Shown here: positions 17,498 to 27,963 of the stretch, one piece after another
How positions within the stretch are numbered: the stretch's first letter is position 1
Layout: each line of letters begins with the position of its first letter
Assembly (NCBI RefSeq): GCF_014205055.1
Contig: NZ_JACHMS010000001.1
Location: 3,658,001-3,722,000 of the forward strand
Length of the DNA: 64,000 bases
Direction of reading: 5' to 3'
DNA from: Streptomyces luteogriseus
GTDB taxonomy: Bacteria; Actinomycetota; Actinomycetes; Streptomycetales; Streptomycetaceae
Program-made: the position numbers and the translations under genes
Notes under the pieces: generated by a model
The model's input: only the letters and a program-made list of their open reading frames with translations
Told to the model about the DNA's origin: nothing
Databases searched by the model: none

Positions 17498-18159
17498 CGG
17501 CCGATCACCTTCTCCGAGGCGGGTTCCGTCCCGCCGGAGGTCGAGTCGGCCTCCTGCACAACCTCGCCCTTGGAGTGGGCGACCTGCTGCTCGGTGCCGG
17601 GCGCCGCCTCCGTCACCAGGCCCCGGTAGTAGTCCTGCTCGTCCGTGCCGGGGTAGATGGCGTGGGGCGAGTCGACCATGCCCTCCTCCAGACCGGCGAG
17701 CAGCTGCTCCTTGGTGTAGATGAGGTTGGCCCGGCTGGAGTCGGCCAGCTCGAACTCGTTGGTCATCGTGAGGGCGCGCGTGGGGCAGGCCTCGATGCAC
17801 AGCCCGCACAGGATGCAGCGGGCGTAGTTGATCTGGTAGACCCGGCCATACCGCTCGCCCGGCGAGTAGCGCTCCTCGTCGGTGTTGTCCGCGCCCTCCA
17901 CGTAGATGGCGTCGGCGGGGCAGGCCCAGGCGCACAGTTCGCAGCCGACGCACTTCTCCAGGCCGTCCGGATGGCGGTTGAGCTGGTGCCGTCCGTGGAA
18001 GCGCGGAGCCGTGGTCTTCTGCTGCTCCGGGTACTGCTCGGTCAGCCGCTTCTTGAACATGGCCTTGAAGGTCACGCCGAAGCCGGCCACGGGGTTCTGG
18101 AAACCGGGCTTGGTGTCCTTGGGTTCCTCAGCCTTCGAACGCTCGAGTTCCTCAGCCAT
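17494..18159 (-). CDS. nuoI: NADH-quinone oxidoreductase subunit I
   Basis: 221 residues carrying two [4Fe-4S] clusters (N6a, N6b) that bridge the peripheral arm to the quinone site. The cysteine sets are CVGCELCAWACP and CILCGLCIEACP. Start: ATG 18159 has an AAAGGAGG ribosome site six bases upstream, preferred over upstream in-frame codons inside nuoH. It overlaps the nuoH stop by 8 bases. The last 60 residues are an acidic, Gly/Ser/Glu-rich tail typical of actinobacterial NuoI. Confidence 0.97.
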   Translation of the reverse strand: MAEELERSKAEEPKDTKPGFQNPVAGFGVTFKAMFKKRLTEQYPEQQKTTAPRFHGRHQLNRHPDGLEKCVGCELCAWACPADAIYVEGADNTDEERYSPGERYGRVYQINYARCILCGLCIEACPTRALTMTNEFELADSSRANLIYTKEQLLAGLEEGMVDSPHAIYPGTDEQDYYRGLVTEAAPGTEQQVAHSKGEVVQEADSTSGGTEPASEKVIGR

Positions 18160-19525
18160 CGGACGCCTCCTTTCCATCCGTAGTTCCGCCCAGAGATTCG
18201 TCACTCTGAGTATCGGGCCCACCACTGACAATCAGCTCCCGCTCGCGGCGCGAGCGGCGCGGGACCGGCGGAAGTTCCTGTCCGGGCAGGGGCGGTACGG
18301 GGAACCCGCCCGCCATCGGGTCGAAGGCGGCCGGGGTGTCGGCCGGCTGTTCGGCCTTCTTGGCCTTCTCGCGGAACATGTCGGCGACGAAGGAGAGCAG
18401 CAGCAGGGCGAGGACGCCGCCGCCCACGTAGAGGGCGATGTCGGCGAAGTCGTAGCCCTCGTTGCGGAAGGCCCGCACGCTCGCGACGAGCATCAGCCAC
18501 ACCAGCGAGACCGGGATGAGGACCTTCCAGCCGAGCTTCATCAGCTGGTCGTAGCGGACGCGCGGGAGGGTGCCGCGGATCCAGATGAACATGAACAGCA
18601 GCAGCTGGACCTTGACCGTGAACCACAGCAGCGGCCACCAGCCGTGGTTGGCGCCCTCCCAGAAGGTGCTGATCGGCCAGGGGGCCCGCCAGCCGCCGAG
18701 GAAGAGCGTGGTGGCGACGGCCGAGACGGTCACCATGTTGACGTACTCGGCGAGCATGAACATCGCGAACTTGATCGACGAGTACTCGGTGTTGAAGCCG
18801 CCGACCAGGTCGCCCTCGGACTCCGGCATGTCGAAGGGGGCGCGGTTGGTCTCGCCGACCATCGTGACGATGTAGATGATGAAGGAGACCGGCAGCAGCA
18901 CGATGTACCAGCGGTCGGCCTGCTGCTCGACGATCGTCGAGGTCGACATGGACCCCGAGTAGAGGAAGACGGAGGCGAACGCGGCGCCCATCGCGATCTC
19001 GTAGGAGATCATCTGCGCGCACGAGCGCAGGCCGCCCAGCAGCGGGTACGTCGAGCCGGAGCTCCAGCCCGCCAGCACGATGCCGTAGATGCCGACGGAG
19101 GCGACCGCGAGGATGTAGAGCATCGCGATCGGCAGGTCGGTGAGCTGCATCGTGGTGCGCTGGCCGAAGATCGAGATCTCGTTGCCGGCCGGGCCGAAGG
19201 GGATCACCGCGATCGCCATGAAGGCCGGGATGGCCGCGATGACCGGCGCGAGGACGTAGACCGCCTTGTCCGCGCGCTTGACGATCACGTCCTCCTTCAG
19301 CATCAGTTTGATGCCGTCGGCGAGCGACTGGAGCATGCCCCAGGGGCCGTGCCGGTTGGGGCCGATGCGCAGCTGCATCCAGGCGACGACCTTGCGCTCC
19401 ATCACGATGGAGACCAGCACGGTCACCATCAGGAAGGCGAAGCAGAACACCGCCTTGATGACGACCAGCCACCAGGGGTCGGTGCCGAACATCGAGAGGT
19501 CTTCAGCGGCGAGGTACGGGCTCAT
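18152..19525 (-). CDS. nuoH: NADH-quinone oxidoreductase subunit H
   Basis: 457 residues with eight or nine helices; forms most of the quinone-binding chamber. Motifs are AWMQLRIGPNRHGPWG, EDVIVKRADK, the GETNRAPFDMPESEGDLVGG loop that lines the quinone channel, and EYSSIKFAMFMLAEY. The last 75 residues form a charged, proline-rich cytoplasmic tail absent from E. coli NuoH. Start ATG 19525 has AGGAGG about eight bases upstream and overlaps the nuoG stop by 4 bases. Confidence 0.97.
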   Translation of the reverse strand: MSPYLAAEDLSMFGTDPWWLVVIKAVFCFAFLMVTVLVSIVMERKVVAWMQLRIGPNRHGPWGMLQSLADGIKLMLKEDVIVKRADKAVYVLAPVIAAIPAFMAIAVIPFGPAGNEISIFGQRTTMQLTDLPIAMLYILAVASVGIYGIVLAGWSSGSTYPLLGGLRSCAQMISYEIAMGAAFASVFLYSGSMSTSTIVEQQADRWYIVLLPVSFIIYIVTMVGETNRAPFDMPESEGDLVGGFNTEYSSIKFAMFMLAEYVNMVTVSAVATTLFLGGWRAPWPISTFWEGANHGWWPLLWFTVKVQLLLFMFIWIRGTLPRVRYDQLMKLGWKVLIPVSLVWLMLVASVRAFRNEGYDFADIALYVGGGVLALLLLSFVADMFREKAKKAEQPADTPAAFDPMAGGFPVPPLPGQELPPVPRRSRRERELIVSGGPDTQSDESLGGTTDGKEASDG

Positions 19526-22026
19526 GCCTCCACCTCCTTGGGGGCCTCGGAGGCGAGCGTCGCCGGGCCGATGCGGACGAGGGAGCCGGGCCGCGCCCCG
19601 GTGTCGGAGGCGACGCCGCCGCCGGTGGAGTTCAGCGGCAGCCACACCACCCGGTCGGGCATGTCACTGATCTGGAGCGGGAGTTCCACGACCCCCTGGG
19701 GGCCGGTCACCGCGAGCAGGTCGCCGTCCTTGACGCCCGCCTCGGCGGCCGTCGGGGCCGACACCCGCGCGCGTGCGGCGTGCCGGGTTCCGGCGAGGGC
19801 CTCGTCGCCCTGCTGGAGGAGGCCCTGGTCGAGCAGCAGCCGGTGCCCCGCGAGGACCGCTTCCCCGACGGCGGGCCGCGGCAGCGCGGCCGCGGTCTCC
19901 AGGGGCTCACCGGCGCGCGGTCCGTCCCAGGCGCCGAGCCGGTCGATCTCGCCGCGCACGGCGCGCAGATCCGGCAGTCCGAGGTGGACGTCCATGGCGT
20001 CGGCCAGCATCTGGAGCACGCGCGCGTCGGTGGGCGCGGAGCTGCGGGTCATCTGGTCGGGCTTGAGCGCGGCCTCGAAGAAGCGGACCCGCCCTTCCCA
20101 GTTGAGGAAGGCGCCGGCCTTCTCGGCGACCGCGGCCACGGGCAGGACGACGGCGGCCTTGCGGGTGATCTCGCTGGGCCGCAGTTCGAGCGAGACCAGG
20201 AAGCCGACCTCGTCGAGTGCCGCACGCGCGCGTGCCGGGTCGGGCAGGTCGGCGATCTCCACGCCCGCCACCAGCAGGGCCTGGAGCTCGCCGGTCGCGG
20301 CGGCCTCCACGATCTGGCCGGTGTCACGGCCGTAGCGGTGCGGGAGACCCGCGACGCCCCAGACGCCGGCGACCTCGTCACGCGCGCGGGGGTCGGTGGC
20401 CGGGCGCCCGCCCGGCAGCAGCGACGGCAGCGCGCCCGCCTCGATCGCACCGCGTTCCCCGGCCCGGCGCGGGATCCACACCAGTTGGGCGCCGGTCGCG
20501 GAGGCCGTGCGCGCGGCGGCGGTGAGCCCGCCGGCCACCGCGGCCAGCCGCTCGCCGACGACGATCACCGCGCCCTCGGCGCGCAGCGCCTCGGCGGCGA
20601 GCGCACCGTCGTCCTCCAGGCCGCCGCCGCTCGCGAGCGCGTCCAGCCACTCGGTCTCGGTGCCCGGAGCCGCCGGCAGCAGCGTGCCACCGGCCTTCTC
20701 CAGACCGCGCGTGGCGTGTGTGGCCAGGGAGTAGACCTTCTGCCCGTGTCCCCGCCAGGCCTTGCGCAGCCGCAGGAAGACGCCGGGGGCCTCCTCCTCC
20801 GCCTCGAACCCGACGAGCAGGACGGCGGGTGCCTTCTCCAGCGCGGTGTACGTGACGCCCGTGCCGTCGAGGTCCCGGCCGCGCCCGGCGATCTCGGCGG
20901 CGAGGAAGTCGGCCTCCTCACTGCTGTGCACGCGCGCACGGAAGTCGATGTCGTTGGTGTCGAGCGCCACGCGCGCGAACTTGCTGTACGCGTAGGCGTC
21001 CTCGACGGTGAGGCGGCCGCCGGTCAGGACTCCGGTGCGGCCCCGGGAGGCCAGCAGCCCCTGGGCCGCGATCTGGAGCGCCTCCGGCCAGGAGGCCGGT
21101 TCCAGCTCGCCCTCGGCGTTGCGCACCAGCGGCGTCTGAAGCCGGTCGTGCTGCTGCGCGTACCGGAACCCGAACCGCCCCTTGTCGCAGATCCACTCCT
21201 CGTTGACCTCGGGGTCGTCGGCGGCGAGGCGCCGCATGACCTTGCCGCGCCGGTGGTCGGTGCGCGTGGCGCAGCCGCCGGAGCAGTGCTCGCACACCGA
21301 CGGGGAGGAGACCAGGTCGAAGGGGCGGGAGCGGAATCGGTACGCCGCCGAGGTCAGCGCGCCGACCGGGCAGATCTGGATGGTGTTGCCGGAGAAGTAC
21401 GACTCGAACGGGTCGCCCTCGCCGGTGCCGACCTGCTGGAGCGCGCCCCGCTCGATCAGCTCGATCATCGGGTCGCCCGCGACCTGGTTGGAGAACCTGG
21501 TGCAGCGGGCGCACAGTACGCACCGCTCGCGGTCGAGCAGCACCTGCGTGGAGATCGGGACGGGCTTCTCGTAGGTCCGCTTGCGGCCCTCGAAGCGGGA
21601 GTCGGCAGCGCCGTGCGACATGGCCTGGTTCTGCAGCGGGCACTCGCCGCCCTTGTCGCAGACCGGGCAGTCCAGCGGGTGGTTGATGAGCAGGAGCTCC
21701 ATCACACCCTTCTGGGCCTTCTCCGCGACCGGGGAGGTGAGGTGGGTCTTGACCACCATCCCGTCGGTGCAGGTGATGGTGCAGGACGCCATGGGCTTGC
21801 GCTGGCCCTCGACCTCGACGATGCACTGGCGGCAGGCGCCGGCCGGGTCGAGCAGGGGGTGGTCGCAGAACCGGGGGATCTCGATGCCGAGCTGTTCGGC
21901 GGCCCGGATGACCAGGGTGCCCTTGGGCACACTGATCTCCGCGCCGTCGATCGTCAGCGACACGAGGTCCTCCGGCGGGACCGCCGCTTCTCCCCCGCCG
22001 GAGGGAGAGCTGGTGGTCACGGTCAT
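19522..22026 (-). CDS. nuoG: NADH-quinone oxidoreductase subunit G
   Basis: 834 residues. The N-terminal ferredoxin-like [2Fe-2S] domain has CDHPLLDPAGACRQC. It is followed by the HxxxC motif (HPLDCPVCDKGGECPLQ) for cluster N5 and CVLCARCTRF with a later CPVGA for N4. A further four-cysteine set, CEHCSGGC with CDKGR, may hold the extra cluster N7 found in some bacteria. The C-terminal two-thirds is a molybdopterin-oxidoreductase-like fold without cofactor, plus a dinucleotide-like end. It carries electrons from NuoF toward NuoB. Both ends overlap neighbours by 4 bases. Confidence 0.96.
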   Translation of the reverse strand: MTVTTSSPSGGGEAAVPPEDLVSLTIDGAEISVPKGTLVIRAAEQLGIEIPRFCDHPLLDPAGACRQCIVEVEGQRKPMASCTITCTDGMVVKTHLTSPVAEKAQKGVMELLLINHPLDCPVCDKGGECPLQNQAMSHGAADSRFEGRKRTYEKPVPISTQVLLDRERCVLCARCTRFSNQVAGDPMIELIERGALQQVGTGEGDPFESYFSGNTIQICPVGALTSAAYRFRSRPFDLVSSPSVCEHCSGGCATRTDHRRGKVMRRLAADDPEVNEEWICDKGRFGFRYAQQHDRLQTPLVRNAEGELEPASWPEALQIAAQGLLASRGRTGVLTGGRLTVEDAYAYSKFARVALDTNDIDFRARVHSSEEADFLAAEIAGRGRDLDGTGVTYTALEKAPAVLLVGFEAEEEAPGVFLRLRKAWRGHGQKVYSLATHATRGLEKAGGTLLPAAPGTETEWLDALASGGGLEDDGALAAEALRAEGAVIVVGERLAAVAGGLTAAARTASATGAQLVWIPRRAGERGAIEAGALPSLLPGGRPATDPRARDEVAGVWGVAGLPHRYGRDTGQIVEAAATGELQALLVAGVEIADLPDPARARAALDEVGFLVSLELRPSEITRKAAVVLPVAAVAEKAGAFLNWEGRVRFFEAALKPDQMTRSSAPTDARVLQMLADAMDVHLGLPDLRAVRGEIDRLGAWDGPRAGEPLETAAALPRPAVGEAVLAGHRLLLDQGLLQQGDEALAGTRHAARARVSAPTAAEAGVKDGDLLAVTGPQGVVELPLQISDMPDRVVWLPLNSTGGGVASDTGARPGSLVRIGPATLASEAPKEVEA

Positions 22027-23372
22027 GCGTTCACCTCCGTGCGGTCGGCCCAGGCCGTCGACTTGGCCGGGTCGAAGGGACAGCCCCGGCCCGTGATGTG
22101 CTGCTCGTACTCCTCGCGGAAGTACTTGAGCGAGGAGAAGATCGGCGAGGCGGCGCCGTCGCCGAGGGCGCAGAAGGACTTGCCGTTGATGTTGTCGGCG
22201 ATGTCGTTCAGCTTGTCGAGGTCGGACATCCGTCCCTTGCCTGCCTCGATGTCGCGCAGCAACTGCACGAGCCAGTAAGTCCCTTCGCGGCAGGGCGTGC
22301 ACTTGCCGCAGGACTCGTGGGCGTAGAACTCCGTCCAGCGGGTGACGGCACGGACCACGCAGGTCGTCTCGTCGAAGCACTGGAGGGCCTTGGTGCCGAG
22401 CATGGAACCCGCGGCGCCCACCCCTTCGTAGTCGAGGGGGACGTCGAGGTGCTCGTCGGTGAACATCGGGGTCGAGGAGCCGCCCGGCGTCCAGAACTTG
22501 AGGCGGTGCCCGGGGCGCATCCCGCCGCTCATGTCGAGGAGCTGGCGGAGCGTGATCCCGAGCGGTGCCTCGTACTGGCCGGGGCCGGCGACATGGCCGG
22601 AGAGGGAGTAGAGCGTGAAGCCGGGCGACTTCTCACTCCCCATCGACCGGAACCACTCCTTGCCCCGCTGCATGATCGCGGGAACCGACGCGATCGATTC
22701 GACGTTGTTCACCACAGTCGGGCACGCATAGAGGCCCGCGACGGCAGGGAAGGGGGGACGAAGCCGCGGCTGGCCCCGGCGGCCTTCGAGCGAGTCGAGC
22801 AGTGCGGTCTCCTCGCCGCAGATATACGCGCCCGCGCCCGCGTGCACGGTGATGTCGAGGTCGAGTCCGCTGCCCTGGATGTTCTCGCCGAGGAAGCCGG
22901 CCTCGTACGCCTCGCGCACGGCCGAGTGCAACCGCCGCAGCACCGGGACGACTTCACCACGCAGATAGATGAAGGCATGCGACGACCTGATGGCGTAGCA
23001 CGCGATGATCATGCCCTCGATGAGGCTGTGCGGGTTCGCGAAGAGGAGCGGGATGTCCTTGCACGTCCCCGGCTCCGACTCGTCGGCGTTGACAACAAGA
23101 TAGTGCGGCTTGCCGTCCCCCTGCGGGATGAACTGCCACTTCATGCCGGTGGGGAAGCCCGCGCCGCCGCGGCCGCGCAGACCGGATTCCTTGACGTACG
23201 CGATCACGTCATCCGGCGTCATGGCGAGCGCCTTGCGCAGCCCCTCGTAGCCGTCGTGCCTGCGGTACACGTCCAGCGTCCAGGACTTGTCCTCGTCCCA
23301 GAAGGCCGACAGCACCGGTGCGAGCAGCTTCTCGGGGCTGGTGTCCTTCAACTCGGGTGCCAAGGTCATCAC
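22023..23372 (-). CDS. nuoF: NADH-quinone oxidoreductase subunit F (NADH-binding)
   Basis: 449 residues. Binds NADH, FMN and cluster N3. Visible sites are GRGGAGFPTGMKW (FMN/NADH glycine-rich loop), NADESEPGTCKD (NADH/FMN acidic loop), ICGEETALLDSLEG, and the cluster ligands in ESCGKCTPCREG plus a later SFCALG cysteine. Two starts compete: GTG at 23372, overlapping the nuoE stop by 4 bases, and the immediately following ATG at 23369. The protein differs by one residue. Purine-rich GGAGGGGGA lies just upstream. Confidence 0.97.
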   Translation of the reverse strand: MMTLAPELKDTSPEKLLAPVLSAFWDEDKSWTLDVYRRHDGYEGLRKALAMTPDDVIAYVKESGLRGRGGAGFPTGMKWQFIPQGDGKPHYLVVNADESEPGTCKDIPLLFANPHSLIEGMIIACYAIRSSHAFIYLRGEVVPVLRRLHSAVREAYEAGFLGENIQGSGLDLDITVHAGAGAYICGEETALLDSLEGRRGQPRLRPPFPAVAGLYACPTVVNNVESIASVPAIMQRGKEWFRSMGSEKSPGFTLYSLSGHVAGPGQYEAPLGITLRQLLDMSGGMRPGHRLKFWTPGGSSTPMFTDEHLDVPLDYEGVGAAGSMLGTKALQCFDETTCVVRAVTRWTEFYAHESCGKCTPCREGTYWLVQLLRDIEAGKGRMSDLDKLNDIADNINGKSFCALGDGAASPIFSSLKYFREEYEQHITGRGCPFDPAKSTAWADRTEVNA

Positions 23373-24225
23373 TCCCCCTCCTCGGCGGTGGGCCCGGCCG
23401 GGTGGGCCGGGTCGGAGGCCGATGTGTCCTGCGGCGCGTCGTGCGAGCTCAGGTGCTCGGTCGGTGACGGCTCGTGCGGTGCCCCGGTCCGGGCCGCCTC
23501 ACCGCGCGGGTGCACCACGCGGGCGGGCGAGGCCTCCCCCTTGGCGAGCTTCAGGCCGATCAGGGAGGCGGGTCCCGCGCTTCCGCCGGACTCCACGGCG
23601 CCGTCCCGCTCGTCGGGGAAGCCGGCCAGGATCCGGGCGGTCTCCTTGAAGGTGCACATGCGCGCCCCGCGGGTGGGCGTGACCGGCCGTCCCGCGCGCA
23701 GGTCGTCGACGAGGCTCTTGGCGCTGGCCGGGGTCTGGTTGTCGAAGAACTCCCAGTTGACCATCACGACCGGCGCGAAGTCGCAGGCCGCGTTGCACTC
23801 GATGTGCTCCAGCGTGACCTTGCCGTCGCCGGTGGTCTCGCCATTGCCGAGGCCCAGGTGCTCCTGGAGCTCCTCGAAGATCGCGTCCCCGCCCATGACG
23901 GCGCACAGGGTGTTGGTGCACACCCCCACCTGGTAGTCACCGCTCGGCCTGCGCCGGTACATCGTGTAGAAGGTGGCGACCGCGGTGACCTCGGCCGTGG
24001 TCAGGCCGAGCACGTCCGCGCAGAACCGCATGCCGGTGCGGGTGACGTGCCCCTCCTCGGCCTGCACGAGGTGCAGCAGCGGCAGCAGGGCGGACCGGGA
24101 GTCCGGGTAGCGGGCGATGATCTCCCGCGCGTCCGACTCCAGACGGGCCCGGACCTCGTCCGGGTAGGCGGGTGCGGGCAGTTCGGGCATGCCCAGGCTG
24201 ACGCCCCGCTCGGAAGACGATGTGG

Positions 24226-24229
<4 letters not shown>
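23369..24229 (-). CDS. nuoE: NADH-quinone oxidoreductase subunit E
   Basis: 286 residues. The thioredoxin-like [2Fe-2S] domain carries cluster N1a: VCTNTLCAVMGG supplies the first two cysteines and CNAACDFAPVV the second pair. About 80 residues after ARILAGFPDERD form a low-complexity Ser/Pro/Glu/Ala tail not found in E. coli NuoE. Start: GTG 24229 overlaps the nuoD stop (GTGA). An internal ATG 14 codons later is less likely because it would break the coupling seen throughout this operon. Confidence 0.95.
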
Positions 24230-25544
<1,315 letters not shown>

Positions 25545-25548
<4 letters not shown>

Positions 25549-26281
25549 GAGTACGACCTCCGCTGGTCCGGAGCCGGGATCTGGGCGCCCTTGTATTCGA
25601 CGGGGATGCCGCCGAGGGGGTAGTCCTTGCGCTGCGGGAAGCCCTGCCAGTCGTCCGGCATCATGATCCGTGTCAGGGCCGGGTGACCGTCGAAGACGAT
25701 TCCGAAGAAGTCGTACGTCTCGCGCTCGTGCCAGTCGTTCGTCGGGTAGACCTCGAACAGCGACGGGATGTGCGGGTCGCTGTCGGGGGCGCTGACCTCC
25801 AGGCGGATCACCCGGTTGTGGGTGATCGACCGCAGGTGGTAGACGGCGTGCAGCTCGCGGCCCTTGTCGTTCGGGTAGTGCACGCCGCTGACGCCCGTGC
25901 ACAGCTCGAAGCGCAGGGCCGGGTCGTCGCGCAGGGTGCGGGCGACGCGGACGAGGTGCTCGCGCTCGATGTGGAAGGTCAGCTCGTCGCGGTCGACGAC
26001 CGTCTTCTCGATGGCGTTGCCGGGGACCAGGTCCTGCTCCTCCAGCGCGCCTTCCAGCTCGTCGGCGACCTCGTCGAACCATCCGCCGTAGGGGCGGCTC
26101 GCCGGTCCCGGGAGCCGGACCGAGCGGACCAGGCCGCCGTAGCCGGAGGTGTCGCCGCCGTTGTCGGCGCCGAACATGCCGCGCTGGACGCGGATCTCCT
26201 CACCGCCCTGGCCGCGCTGGCCCGGGAGGTTCTCCGCGGAGAGGTCCTTCTCGGGATTGACACCGTTGCCGTTCGCGTCGC

Positions 26282-26285
<4 letters not shown>
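25545..26285 (-). CDS. nuoC: NADH-quinone oxidoreductase subunit C
   Basis: 246 residues. The core 30-kDa-subunit motif ERETYDFFGIVFDGHPALTRI and PDDWQGFPQRKDYPL is intact. About 70 N-terminal residues before the domain are Gly/Asn/Asp-rich and specific to actinobacteria. Start GTG 26285 overlaps the nuoB stop (GTGA). It is part of the peripheral arm and helps hold NuoD. Confidence 0.96.
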
Positions 26286-26836
<551 letters not shown>

Positions 26837-26849
26837 GACGTGTGGCCCC

Positions 26850-27209
26850 TCAGTCCCATTCCAGGCCGCCGCGCCGCCATACGTACGCGTACGCGACGAA
26901 GACGGTGAGCACGAAGAGCAGCATCTCCACGAGCCCGAAGATCCCCAGGGCGTCGAAGGTGACGGCCCAGGGGTAGAGGAAGACGATCTCGATATCGAAA
27001 ATGATGAAGAGCATCGCCGTCAGGTAGTACTTGATGGGGAAGCGCCCGCCGCCGGCCGGCGTGGGGGTCGGCTCGATACCGCACTCGTAGGCCTCGAGCT
27101 TGGCCCGGTTGTACCGCTTGGGCCCGATCAACGTGGCCATGACCACGGAGAAGATCGCAAAGCCTGCCCCGAGGGCTCCCAGTACGAGGATGGGCGCATA
27201 AGCGTTCAC
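26850..27209 (-). CDS. nuoA: NADH-quinone oxidoreductase subunit A
   Basis: 119 residues with three transmembrane helices; the first gene of nuoA-N. Family marks are YECGIEPTPTP, with the conserved cysteine of the quinone-site loop, and IFDIEIVFLYPWAVTF. Start: GTG 27209 preceded by two overlapping GAGGAGC ribosome-site-like stretches. Transcription most likely begins in the region around 27340, where regulatory sites cluster. Confidence 0.96.
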   Translation of the reverse strand: MNAYAPILVLGALGAGFAIFSVVMATLIGPKRYNRAKLEAYECGIEPTPTPAGGGRFPIKYYLTAMLFIIFDIEIVFLYPWAVTFDALGIFGLVEMLLFVLTVFVAYAYVWRRGGLEWD

Positions 27210-27316
27210 CGCTCCTCGCTCCTCTCAGTCGGCACTGACTGCTGGCGGTTTGCGTCGGGCTCACTTCCGCCCCACCTGTCCCTCGAACCCCGCCCGCCCC
27301 GGCGAAGATCGGGAAC

Positions 27317-27334
27317 ATGTGAAGCAGGTCACAA
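27317..27334. promoter_or_regulatory. Rex operator (ROP)-like site upstream of nuoA
   Basis: ATGTGAAGCAGGTCACAA matches the Streptomyces Rex consensus TTGTGAA-N4-TTCACAA at 12 of 14 defined positions. It also contains a perfect TGTGA-N6-TCACA, the CRP-type pattern. It lies just downstream of the minus-strand -10-like element at 27349-27354, a repressor position. Rex senses the NADH/NAD+ ratio and represses respiratory genes in S. coelicolor, reportedly including nuo, so the placement makes biological sense. Confidence 0.65.
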
Positions 27335-27348
27335 GCCCAACCGCGTGC

Positions 27349-27354
27349 ATCTTA
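27349..27354 (-). promoter_or_regulatory. Possible nuo promoter -10 element
   Basis: Read on the minus strand, TAAGAT fits a vegetative -10 (TAnnnT). No good -35 lies 17-18 bases upstream, which suits a promoter needing an activator. Two GTG-N6-GNCAC sites lie where such an activator would bind. The implied transcript start is near 27342, about 130 bases before nuoA. Confidence 0.35.
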
Positions 27355-27367
27355 TGCCCGACGCTCT

Positions 27368-27414
27368 GTGATCTGCGACACGGGGTATTACTCAACCTTT
27401 GTGATCTCTGCCAC
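27368..27414. promoter_or_regulatory. Two Crp-like sites, 33 bp apart, upstream of nuoA
   Basis: GTGATCTGCGACAC (27368-27381) and GTGATCTCTGCCAC (27401-27414) both fit the S. coelicolor Crp pattern GTG-N6-GNCAC exactly. Their centres are 33 bases apart, about three helical turns, and fall roughly 33 and 66 bases upstream of the inferred nuo start. They could also be weak Rex sites because they share the TGTGA half. Which regulator binds is inference. Confidence 0.45.
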
Positions 27415-27623
27415 CTGACGATCGATCATGAAGTCGGATGAGCGGTGATCTTCACACGCGAAGCGTCCGAGTGATCACGAGAGGTGACATTTTGGCTCGT
27501 CAGTGCAGGCCGGAGGGGTCGTCTCAATATCAAGAGGGTTCCCTTGCATGCAAATTGGAGCTGAACTCGATCTCTTGATAGAGGCGCGTTCACACATCAG
27601 GGGGCATGCGAGGCGGAGTGTGG

Positions 27624-27660
27624 ACGCGTGCACGCGTTCACGATCTTCGCGAGGTCGTGA
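27624..27660. repeat. Two adjacent palindromes in the NlpC/P60 upstream region
   Basis: ACGCGTGCACGCGT (27624-27637) is a perfect 14-base palindrome. It is followed at once by an imperfect one at 27638-27660 with TCACGA/TCGTGA arms around CTTCGCGAG. They could be protein-binding sites or RNA hairpins in a leader. Confidence 0.5.
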
Positions 27661-27809
27661 CTCCGCCGTGATCCACGCACCGGGACGCGACCGGCGGGGC
27701 GGCCGTTCCGTGACCTCCGTCACATGGATGAGAGATCCATGAGAACGGGGCTTGGCCAATCAACCCAACCGATGGTAGGCGCGGGGCAATTCGGGCGTAT
27801 TGATCAAAC

Positions 27810-27834
27810 ACCGTGATCACAGGCCGATCACGGT
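27810..27834. promoter_or_regulatory. Perfect 9-bp inverted repeat upstream of NlpC/P60 gene
   Basis: ACCGTGATC and GATCACGGT flank a 7-base spacer, 130 bases before the start codon used here. The half-site GTGATC recurs several times across the intergenic region, including in the Crp-like sites. It may be an operator for the hydrolase gene or a hairpin in its leader RNA. Confidence 0.45.
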
Positions 27835-27963
27835 GCGCCCGCAATGTCCGTTACGGCGTCAATAAAGGGGCCCGTTGGGGGGTTTTGAGGGCTCGGATGA
27901 ACAACTGTGGCGCAGCACACGTTTCTTGAAGATATGAAGGAGCCCCTGGTACCGGTTATTCCC

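Larger units (their letters stand above)
27210..27963. other. Long divergent intergenic region between nuoA and the NlpC/P60 gene
   Basis: About 750 bases without a convincing gene, noticeably A/T-richer than the coding DNA. The nuoA side carries a Rex-operator-like site, a minus-strand -10-like TAAGAT and two Crp-like sites. The NlpC/P60 side carries several inverted repeats, so it may be a long untranslated leader. I looked for the conserved cores of the ydaO/c-di-AMP riboswitch, known upstream of some actinobacterial wall hydrolase genes, and did not recognise them. Confidence 0.7.

Noticed and set aside
27430..27963. c-di-AMP (ydaO-type) riboswitch upstream of the NlpC/P60 gene
   Set aside because: It is known upstream of some Streptomyces wall-hydrolase genes, but the conserved cores were not recognised here. 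A covariance-model search would be decisive.
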